This document shows positions 55,795 through 64,000 of a stretch of 64,000 nt of DNA, one piece after another (positions within the stretch are counted from its first letter, which is position 1; the number at the start of each line of letters is the position of its first letter). This DNA is from Bemisia tabaci (Eukaryota; Arthropoda; Insecta; Hemiptera; Aleyrodidae). Location: contig NC_092793.1 of the NCBI RefSeq assembly GCF_918797505.1, positions 64,723,660-64,787,659 on the forward strand, given 5' to 3'. A model generated the notes under the pieces. It worked only from the letters and a program-made list of their open reading frames with translations, was not told the origin of the DNA and made no database searches. The translations under genes and the position numbers were made by a program.

Positions 55795-56738
55795 ATAGGT
55801 ACAGGAAAAAGGAAAATTAATAATAATTTCCCAGAATTATTGAGAAAGTCAATGATAATGACACTGATTAGATTTCTTGATGAAGAATGTAGGTATTTTT
55901 CAAATCCTGTTTTAAGTTCATTCCGAAATTTCAGGTAAAATGAGTGCTTTCACTGAAATTACTTTTTTTATATTTCTGTTACTGCTAAGGAGAATGCTGA
56001 GACATTAAAAAAAATGGGCATAAAATAAAACTAAAAAAGCAGAGGCTCATTGTACAAGGATGTTAAGAAAAATGACTTCTTCGCAAGAATGTAGTTAATC
56101 CTCAAATTAAAGAAACTGTCAGTAAGACCAACACTCTACCATTTTCCTTTAAATATAATTGTTAGCAGAAATATGAAGTAAAGAAGTGTTTCATTGTTTT
56201 ATTTTCTCATTGGAAAAAAAGGCATTGTGAACAAAAAAATTTACAATTTAAGATTCCATGTATTTAGAAAACATCAGCGTGCATATACACATGGCAATAA
56301 AACACGAAATTTCTCTCAATATAGGACTAAACTTTAATTCTTATCTAAATTATAATAGCACTTTGTAATGCTCGATCGATCATTGCATTATTTCATGAGC
56401 ATACAATTAACATCAAATGACATCGATACGGGAGCAATAATTTTTTCAGCTTTATACTGGTGGGTGTATAACTGGTTCAGTGCCAGTGTAATGCTGAGTA
56501 TAACTGTGAGTGTATGACTGTATAATGTCATACAAGAGTATTGAGTGTATAACTGTGTGATGAGTGTTTACCAGTCACGGCCACCAGATGGCGCCGTACT
56601 CTTCAATGTGCGATTACCGTTTGCTCTGGTCCCAAGCCCGCCTCGGATGAATGGTTTTTGTCTCGTTATCCTTCTCACTTGTTGAGGTGTTTATGATTTA
56701 CTTCTAGAGATTTCACTTTTCTTTTAATATTTATATTT

Positions 56739-57132
56739 GACACACCCCCCTATGTAAAACAGACGCGTAAAAGAGTCACGTGTGCTAAACTCGCACGAGG
56801 GTCTGACGAAGCGGTCAGAGGTTAAATCGGTACGCGTTTTGAATTTTCGGCTTCATATACGTGTTGTAGACAAATCCCGTAATTTGGACACATCGCGATC
56901 TGTCTAGTCAAATCGCGATTTGTCCAGTCATATTGCGATGTGTTTAGCGCCGTTTAGACAAATCCAGAATTTGAAAAATAAATAGGGATTTGTCCGGACA
57001 CATCGCGAAGTGGCCGGACACTTCGCGATCTGTCTTCCGACTCTTTGGACAAATCGCTAAAAGTAATATCGAAAGAAATACGAAAATATAATGAAATAAA
57101 ATATGATCGAAAGAAGAGATAGAAGAATGGTC
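56739..57132. repeat. Insert with tcgcgattgtcc-type iterons, flanked by a direct repeat of about 37 bp
   Basis: tctagagatttcacttttct plus about 17 more bases stand on both sides (56703-56740 and about 57133-57170). Copy i has only one such block. Within the insert, gacacatcgcgatctgtc, aatcgcgatttgtcc and gacacttcgcgatctgtc recur at about 56888, 56912, 56996, 57017 and 57048. Confidence 0.75.
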
Positions 57133-57409
57133 TTCTAGAGATTTCACTTTTCTTTTAACATTTACATTTGATAAGTTATAGAACCGGTTAAAAGTTGCGC
57201 TCTCATTTTCACAGCCTCATATCAATATACTTGCGCATACCCGAGAAATCTGACTCCCCGATGGTTGCAATAATACCGTTAACAAGGACGAACACCGCGA
57301 AAGCCTCACCGTGGAATAAGGGCGCAAGGCGTCCCCGCCCTCTCGCCCCGGCCCAGCGCCACCCCCGCGGGTAGTTAAATGTCAAGATAATACTCCTGAG
57401 TGTAGAACC

Positions 57410-57679
57410 AGTATACTGCCAGTGTAATGCTAGCATTACACTCGTGAGTGTATAGCTAGTGGAATGCTAACTATATACTCGTGAATGCATAGCAAGTATA
57501 ATGCTAGCTATATTCTCGAGAGTGCATACGTAGTACCTATATATCTTTTTATTATAATTTTTAACTACTGAATTTATTAACTTTTATTATTATTTATGCA
57601 ATTCTGTGTGCAAATCACATTATGCTAGCTATACACTCACGAGTGTAATGCTAGCATATTACACTCATTTTCAGCAGGG
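57410..57679. repeat. Right subterminal iteron array of copy ii
   Basis: Repeated gtgtaatgctagcattacac, atagctagtggaatgc and tatacactcacgagtg words run up to the tip cattttcagcaggg, as in copy i at 21875-22064. Confidence 0.82.
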
Positions 57680-57899
57680 AAAGTATTTTTTTTTTATCTT
57701 TCGAATGAGGTATCACAAGGGGGGGGGGGGTTGCCATTTTAAAAAAAAGTCAGCCCCACCCCCTTTAGGGAGCCCCCAAAATTTTGGGGGGACCAAAAAG
57801 TTTCTACTTGAGACCGAGGAACATTGCCAAAGTTCCAAACTTCTATCTCAATTTGAAAAAAAAGTTACAGAGGTGGTCAGTGACTTTTGGATAGCCCTG
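57680..57899. mobile_element. Displaced right tip of palindromic element P11
   Basis: It is the inverse of 42593-42810 (tips gacttttggatagccctg then TA at 57900-57901). Between it and the rest of P11 lies all of element ii. Confidence 0.9.
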
Positions 57900-57901
57900 T
57901 A

Positions 57902-58342
57902 TTCACATTTATTTACTTGGATCGCTGTCAATTTGCTTTAACCTCAGTCGCACTCAAGTTTTGAATTGAAAGGTGTCGCATACCTTTTTTTATGTATACC
58001 TTACCAACTTTGATTGATAATTCGTTACTTTCATGCAGTCATCAGGTAAATATGTTATGATCGGATTTTTGTCTCTTCCAGCACCCGTTATTTGAAAGTG
58101 GTAAATAATCCGTAGAACTCAAATTTATCAGTTAAGAATATTTAGACCGAGATATACTGAATACCACGCGGTTTTTTTACTCGCAGCAATGTCTAATAGT
58201 GCTGGAGAAGTCATAAATCCCCTCGGGGTTTATTATTATTATTTTTATTTTCACACAAATGTATGTGGCTTCCCAGTTCATGCCGGGCTGGGCCTAGGGC
58301 ATGAACCTTTACTTTATATGCTACCTTATTACTATACCATAG

Positions 58343-58383
<41 letters not shown>

Positions 58384-58391
58384 ATGTATAT
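57902..58391. other. No gene; poly-T run of about 34 at 58347
   Basis: AT-rich. The T run has no definable retroelement body attached. Confidence 0.45.
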
Positions 58392-58409
58392 ACAGGGTTA
58401 TCCAGAAGT

Positions 58410-58976
58410 CCGGGACCCCCCTTATAACTTTTGAACAAAAAATGCTAGAGATTTGAAATTTGGGGAATGTTCCTAGGTCAAAGGGAACTTCTTTTTGGCG
58501 TACCCAAAATTTTGGGGGGCGCCCCCCCCCTGAGGGGGGGGCGGACCCTAACTTTTTTTTTTCAAATGGGAACCCCTATCTTGTGATACATCATTCGAAA
58601 GGGCTTAAATAAAGAAAACTTTTGGCGCAAACCGATTGTCGATACCTCAATTTTTAACAAAATGGCGGCCAAAAAATGGCGGCTCATTCAAAAGTCTGGG
58701 CCTCCGCTCATAACTCATGAACAAAAAATGCTAGGGATTCGAAATTTGGGGAATATTCCTAGGTGAAAGGGAACTACTTTTTGGCGTACCCAAAATTTTG
58801 GGGGGCGGCCCCCCTGGGGGGGGGGTGGACCCTAACCCTTTCTTTTCAAATAGGAACCCCTATCTTGTGATATATCATTCGAAAGGGCTTGAAAAAAGAA
58901 AACTTTTGGCGCAAACCGATTGTCGATACCTCAATTTTTAACAAAATGGCGGCCAAAAAATGGCGGAAATGCGTTT
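58410..58976 (+). repeat. 286-bp tandem duplication inside the left arm of P14
   Basis: Two units share gaacaaaaaatgctag (58433 and 58719), cctatcttgtgatayatcat and aaaatggcggccaaaaaatg. The right arm contains the mirror image (about 60305-60875), so the duplication predates or accompanied formation of the palindrome. Confidence 0.9.
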
Positions 58977-59235
58977 TTTGGTTATTTACCGACGTATTCG
59001 CTTGAAACTTGGTTTCCACAGGTTTCCGAGCACGAAAAAACAAATACGATATTGGATTTGCAAAATACCCGAGCTTTTCCAAGATGGCGGCCGAAAAATG
59101 GCGGGAAAATAAGTTTAAATCGGAATGTGTCAGATTTCCTGTGCGTTGCTCTCAGCCGGTTGAAAATCGTGTTTCCATTGGCACGGGTGGGACTCGACGC
59201 GTAGCCACCTCCCCGTGGTGAGTCCTGGGTAGTTG

Positions 59236-59335
59236 AAACTAGGGGGCTACGCCCCCTGGCCGCTACGCCCCCTGGCCGCTACGCGGCCCAACCCCCAGAA
59301 GGCGCTCCGCGCCATCAATGGGCCGCTTCGCGGCC
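59236..59335. repeat. GC-rich hairpin cluster in the P14 loop
   Basis: gggggctacgccccctggcc is repeated, then ccgctacgcggcc, ggcgctccgcgcc and gggccgcttcgcggccc: four short perfect stems in a row. It resembles the blocks at 200-285, 19838-19920 and 22493-22562. Confidence 0.85.
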
Positions 59336-59523
59336 CTATTTTTACCCTCCTATCAGTGTTAGTTTTATTTTTCCCCTAAAAAATTACGACATGAGGTATA
59401 CTTTAATTTTAAACTTTACTCAAAATTACTTTAAAATTAAAAGGACGAGTTTTGGAATGACTGCTTGATGAAATATTGTAGTAAAACAATGAACAATGAT
59501 AGGCAGGTAATATTTAAAATTAC

Positions 59524-59600
59524 ATGTGTCGGGGATCGAACCCATACTGAGTTCATAGTAGACGCACTCGACGGCTTAGACGACTCGGCCACCGCTCGAC
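59524..59600 (-). ncRNA. tRNA-like sequence (SINE head or tRNA pseudogene)
   Basis: On the minus strand, ggtggccgagtcgtctaag gives an A-box-like start and gggttcgatcccc a perfect B-box, at tRNA-like spacing. The acceptor ends do not pair, so a working tRNA is unlikely. The region leftward (59340-59520) is AT-rich and may be a SINE tail. An RNA polymerase III promoter is plausible. Confidence 0.55.
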
Positions 59601-59737
59601 ATGAGGGCGTCGGCGCGCATCTTGTGTAGATAAGTGTAGAGCTGATGCGCAGGCTACACAGCTACTGCGCAACCTCCTCGACCACTGCGCATCCTCCCGC
59701 GCATAGCGGTAGCAGTACCGGAGCATTCTGTAAACTC

Positions 59738-60075
59738 ATTCACTTTTATAACGTGATTTTAAAAAAACCTGGGTCCTTTTTCCAAAATCTGATTACAGCG
59801 AGCTCATCTAAGGCCTATTACCTGTCGATTTGCGCAAAAATCATGGAAATCGGCCCAGTAGAATGCTCAAACGAACTATGACAAAAAGTATAAATTTACA
59901 TTGTTTAAATGGGAGAATTCGCAACTTTACCACGTAATATAAAAAAACCTGGGCCATATTTTGAAAATCTGAAAAGAGTTGGCTTATCTAGAGACAATTG
60001 CCCGTCGATAGCCGCAAAAATCATGAAAATCGACTTGGTAGAACGCTGGAACTAAGCGTTACCAGTTTCGCAAAA
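59738..60075 (+). repeat. Imperfect tandem repeat in the P14 loop, period about 190 bp
   Basis: Each unit has aaaaaaacctgggyc, aaaatctga, ctatctagag/ctcatctaag and gcgcaaaaatcatggaaatc or a close variant. It is diverged more than the arms. Confidence 0.75.
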
Positions 60076-61035
60076 TTAGGAGGTCTCGGAGCTTATAGTA
60101 TAGATGGAAACACGATTTTCAACTGGCTGAGAGCAACGCACAGGAAATCTGACACATTCCGATTTAAACTTACTTTCCCGCCATTTTTCGGCCGCCATCT
60201 TGGAAACGCTCGGGTATTTTGCAAATCCAATATCGTATTTGTTTTTCTCGTGCTCGAAAACCTGTGGAAACCAAGTTTCAAGCGAATACGTCGGTAAATA
60301 ACCAAAAAACGCATTTCCGCCTTTTTTTGGCTGCCATTTTGTTAAAAATTGAGGTATCGACAATCGGGTTGCGCCAAAAGTTTTCTTTTTTCAAGCCCTT
60401 TCGAATGATGTATCACAAGATAGGGGTTCCTATTTGAAAAGAAAGGGTTAGGGTCCACCCCCCCTCAGGGGGGCCGCCCCCCAAAATTTTGGGTACGCCA
60501 AAAAGTAGTTCCCTTTCACCTAGGAATATTCCCCAAATTTCGAATCCCTAGCATTTTTTGTTCATGAGTTATGAGCGAAGGCCCAGACTTTTGAATGAGC
60601 CGCCATTTTTTGGCCGCCATTTTGTTAAAAATTGAGGTATCGACAATCGGTTTGCGCCAAAAGTTTTCTTTTTTAAGCCCTTTCGAATGATGTATCACAA
60701 GATAGGGGTTCCCATTTGAAAAAAAAAAGTTAGGGTCCGCCCCCCCTCAGGGGGGGGGGCGCCCCCCAAAATTTTGGGTACGCCAAAAAGAAGTTCATTT
60801 TGACCTAGGAACATTCCCCAAATTTCAAATCTCTAGCATTTTTTGTTCAAAAGTTATAAGGGGGGTCCCGGACTTCTGGATAACCCTGTATGTACATGTG
60901 CGTGTATGAGATTATCATTATTTATATAAGTACTTTTCTCACAAAAATTCGTTTGTGGAAAGAAACTCATTGAAAGACGGACCGTAGCCAAGTCTTTCAA
61001 AGCTAGATCCTTATAAATTGCTAAAATTTGATACA

Positions 61036-62757
61036 TTTATTATTATTATTATTTTTCATATTCACTGCTGTCACCAGCTTTGCTGGGTTGCTTTAAGCCC
61101 TCACACAGGGGCAAACAATGCTCCTAGGTATGAGGGCTGTTTGTGGTTTGGGTGGCCGGGTGGTGGTTATTTCACTCCCCCTTGGGGGGTGGCTCGTCAC
61201 GGACTAGGATACCTGTTTTAGGAACCGAGGCAGGGTAGGTGTCTGGAGGACGCCTGCCTAAAGGTTTCTTTCCTGAGGTGGTAGGCGGTAGGGGTGTTTT
61301 TGGTGTGTGGGAACGTTCTAGGTGTATTCGCGCTGCTCCACCTAGCTTAAGACCTTCCGGAGGATTCTGGCAGTGCCTAACACAGCAGACTTCTGGGCCA
61401 ATACTAGCGAATGTTTCCCAGGGATTTCGTTCTTCAGTTTAGTCCAGTCTTTAGAGACTGCTCCGGTAGCTCCTATCACAAAGGGTATGACTCGGGTTTT
61501 GGTCTTCCACATCCTGCTGATTTCGATCTCTAGGTCTTTATACTTTAGTTTCTTCTCAGCTTCCTTTTTTGTGATGTTCCTGTCTGCTGGGATAGAGACG
61601 TCAATCAGCAGACACGTTTGGCCTTTCCTGCGTAGGATGATGTCCGGTCTGTTTGCCTCAACAGTTCTATCGGTTCTGATAGGGAAGTTCCACAGGATCG
61701 TTGTCTCTCCATCTCTGGTTGTTGCAGTGTTTTTCGGTTTGTGTTCATACCATTTATCTGCGTCGACTTCGATTCCATATTCTTTGCAGAGGTTGTAGTG
61801 AAGTTGGGTGCATACTCTGTCGTGTCTCTCGATATAGTCCTTTTGGGCTAGAATTGGGCAACCTGATGTTATGTGCTCAATGGTTTCTTCGAACTGGTGA
61901 CAGATTCTGCATTTGCTATTCACATGTTTCTTGTGGATTTTCCTCTCTCGGTACCTTGTGTTTAAGGCTTGATCCTGTGCCGCTACAATTAGGCTCTCTG
62001 TTTCTGCTTTTAGTACACCTTTACTGAGCCAGATGGTAGAGAGATTACTCTCGATAGAGTCATTTTCTAGCATCAGTGGATACTGCCCGTGCATGATCTT
62101 TCCTTTCCATTTGGTTCTGATGCTTTCTGAGATTTTCTTTTTGATTTTTTGCTTCCTGCTGTTTATGGGGGCCACTTCAAAGTTTTCTCCGAGCTCGGCT
62201 TCAAACTTGTTTGCTTCTTTCGCAATGTGGTCTTTGTCTAGAGCAAGGTTGACGGCATATTCGGCTTTGAGAAAAGGGTCTTCGTTTTTTTTTTTCCTGG
62301 AGGTAGTACTTCGCATTGATGATGGAAGATTTGTATGTTGATTCAATTTGCCTAAGTCCTCGTCCTCCTAGTTTTCTGCTCACGTATAGCCTGTCAACGT
62401 CTGCGGATGGGTGGTGCATTTTATGCATTGTCAGACATTTTCTTGTTTTTATGTCTAGCGCTTTTATTTCTTTTATTTTCCAATTCAGAATTGCAAATCC
62501 GTACTGTAGAACGGGTACGGCTAGCGCTCCGATTGCAGTTATCTTGTTTTTTGCCGTTAGCTCTGTCTTTAGTACTGCTCTTACTCGTCGTATGTATTCT
62601 CTCTTTACCTTTTCTTTTATTGTCTTATGTTGGATACCTATACTTTCTTCCATTCCGAGGTATTTGTATGTTTCACCTGGGTCTAACTGTCGGATGCTGG
62701 TGTCGACGTCTATTGTGAGATGGAGATTTTCTTCGGTACAAGGCGCATCACAAAACT
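61036..62757 (-). mobile_element. R4/Dong-like LINE, family 2, 5'-truncated
   Basis: Minus-strand copy: (TAA) tail at 61036-61052, 3' UTR 61053-61341 (matching 8892-9161), then coding up to a truncation near 62757. The coding starts mid-protein (NLHLTIDVDTSIRQ, YKYLGMEE). Confidence 0.88.
61342..62757 (-). pseudogene. R4/Dong-like ORF C-terminus: thumb, zinc knuckle, restriction-like endonuclease
   Basis: The upstream frame (to 62201) carries GETYKYLGMEESIGIQHK, LPVLQYG-like AVPVLQYGFAILNWKIKEIK and ADVDRLYVSRKLGGRGL. A frameshift occurs at the T-run near 62290 (A-run on the minus strand). The lower frame continues with a CRICHQFEETIEHITSGCPI ... ERH zinc knuckle (all Cys/His kept, near 61870), RPDIILRRKGQTCLLIDVSI (PD...D endonuclease core, near 61610), VIPFVIGATGAV and the C-terminal LGTARILRKVLS. 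It corresponds in layout to the plus-strand element at 4414-8871, with clearly different sequence. One homopolymer indel plus 5' truncation break it. Confidence 0.87.
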
Positions 62758-62849
62758 AGTGATTCAAAATTTCGTTAAATTTTTTTACACTTTTTTCAAA
62801 TACCGAGCAGGCCACGAAGCCTTAAAAATAGAGAAAATTCACTCTTATA

Positions 62850-63529
62850 GTCTGTCTCAGGTAGGAAGAGCGCTGGAAAATCAGAATAATTTGTACTATG
62901 TAGAAGCAATGTATCGTTCGTTCTATTGATACCCGACTAATCCCCGAGCCAACCCCGCACCGTACAGAGGGTTGGTTATGAGCTCTGCGGCGCGTCAGCG
63001 TCTTACGCCGGGAATCCGCTCCTGAGACCCGGGGAAAACCACCGCGCTGAGGCCTCGAGCATCGCGTTAGTTCCCGTGCACGCTATCTAGCTTTTTATTA
63101 GTGGATGGTAATCACTAATAAACAAATAATTAAAAGACTTTATTGAATTTGCAGTTAAGCGTATGAAAAATCCGCTATTCCTCCATATTTCGTAGCTCCT
63201 GAGTCCTAAGACGTAAAGGCAAACCTCAATTTTCACGTGAGGCCTGTCGTCCATGTAGCTTCATGCTTTTCGGAGCTCACGTAAAAATGGAGATGAGACC
63301 TTTGGTCAAAGGAGCGACGATTAATGGCAATAATCAGGGATTTAAATCGCCTATCCCGGTCTAAAGATGCGGAGGGAGTATGCGTTGCCTCGAAGTGGCT
63401 TGTGGTCCTCTGTGCGACGCATCTGGGAGGCGACTAGATGACAGGTAATAAGGGTTGAGGTACCTCCAACCCGCCAAATGGTACTAATTATTCTGATTTT
63501 CCAGCGCTCTTCCTATCTGGGACAGACTA
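62850..63529. mobile_element. TIR element P15, about 680 bp, TA-type flanks
   Basis: gtctgtctcaggtaggaaga then about 27 more bases at 62850-62892 recur inverted at about 63487-63529 with a few differences. TATA stands at both borders (62846-62849; 63528-63531), so the exact ends are ambiguous. The interior is partly GC-rich and non-coding as far as I can tell. Confidence 0.85.
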
Positions 63530-64000
63530 TAAAATTTTGAAAAAGATTATCAAGAGCCGAGACCTGATCAAATTCTCGGTTACTTACTTGTTGTGAGTTG
63601 CATATTTAGGTAGTCCCTAAGACTGTGGGAACTTCGATAAAACTCGGGTACTCAGCGAAAAGATATTTCATCTTCCATTTCCGAATACGAATAAAGCACG
63701 GACTAAATTGAAACGCTAGCGATTTCAATACGGGGGATCTTAAAATTCGAAAACATAACAGGGGGGGGGGGGGGGGGGGGGCAACGGAGACGCGAAAGGA
63801 GCGAGGGTATTGGTTGCGGTGACCACACAATGAGACATTCTACATTCTGGTCAGAAATCAGTTTTTTCTGCGACGAGGATCGGCGGTGGAGAGCGGATCG
63901 GCGGATGTACCACGATAAAAATGATTAACACGGAAGACGGTGTGAGAAAGTGTCCGAGGGCCAGGTAAGGGGTCGTAACTCATCCAGCTTATGCTCGCGA
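63530..64000. other. No recognised gene; poly-G run of about 21 at 63761
   Basis: The minus frame 63606-63830 runs through the homopolymer and is not supported. The sequence after 63830 becomes GC-richer up to the window edge. Confidence 0.4.

Larger units (their letters stand above)
43813..57679. mobile_element. Large non-autonomous element, copy ii (13.9 kb with nested insertions)
   Basis: Tips are ccctgctaaaaatgagtgta at 43813 and the inverse to cattttcagcaggg at 57679 (one change). It splits the palindrome P11 precisely. The backbone, about 2.5 kb, matches copy i (17481-22064). The rest is nested: a Jockey-like LINE (44117-47305), a block of about 8.15 kb (47641-55793), and a 394-bp insert at 56739-57132. 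No transposase belongs to the backbone. Confidence 0.85.
58394..60890. mobile_element. Giant palindromic TA-flanked element P14, 2,497 bp
   Basis: Tips cagggttatccagaagtccg and inverse, with TA at 58392-58393 and 60891-60892. The arms of about 783 bp (58394-59177; 60108-60890) match closely. The 930-bp loop is unique. The tips relate it to P4 and P11. Short frames in the arms come in mirror pairs and are not genes. Confidence 0.95.

Noticed and set aside
59524..59600. Functional tRNA gene
   Set aside because: A- and B-box-like words are present, but the acceptor stem does not pair and the T-stem is imperfect.
61373..62759. Plus-strand frames across the family 2 LINE
   Set aside because: Shadows of the minus-strand endonuclease/thumb coding.

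Overview
The window is a dense, nested mass of arthropod-type transposable elements, and I recognise no single-copy host gene in it. The organism is most likely an insect. The reasons are R4/Dong-like LINEs sitting in TAA repeats, a Jockey-superfamily LINE, hAT-type miniature elements with 8-bp target duplications, a FLYWCH-type MULE, a Helentron-type PIF1-endonuclease fragment, and many long palindromic elements in an AT-rich background with no operon-like coding. Species cannot be named from this sequence. All coding regions seen are broken transposon genes.

Layout. 1-2752 is a long-terminal-repeat fold-back element holding a decayed FEN1/XPG-like gene split by a hAT miniature element. 3430-9161 is a chain of three R4/Dong-like LINE pieces joined at TAA repeats; the middle one (4414-8871) keeps the Myb-like, reverse transcriptase, zinc-knuckle and endonuclease regions. 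9162-17286 is a field of small elements: an arm of a 3-kb palindrome, a 139-bp element present twice, a hAT-type element at 11954-12543, and four consecutive palindromes. 17481-22064 and 43813-57679 are two copies of one large non-autonomous family. The second is swollen by a Jockey-like LINE (44117-47305) and an 8.15-kb insertion (47641-55793), and it has itself landed inside a palindromic TA-flanked element (42593-43812 plus 57680-57899). 24001-27019 is a 3-kb palindrome. 30669-37242 is another element with the same tip sequence, carrying a GC-rich polyadenylated island and a 2.3-kb palindrome. 37542-39461 is a MULE with its catalytic core deleted. 58394-60890 is a 2.5-kb palindrome with a tRNA-like sequence in its loop. 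61036-62757 is a minus-strand R4/Dong-like LINE.

Two things stand out. First, at least four elements (17481-22064, 30669-37242, 41057-42218, 43813-57679) are joined by a short terminal motif, CCCTGCTAAA with AATG in three of them, on one or both ends. Each group carries its own dense array of short subterminal repeats and none shows recognisable coding; this looks like an undescribed or unclassified DNA-transposon group. Second, about a dozen near-perfect palindromes of 0.5-3 kb together occupy a large share of the window. Comparing repeat copies inside the window gives relative insertion order and one pre-insertion (empty) site without needing an outside database.
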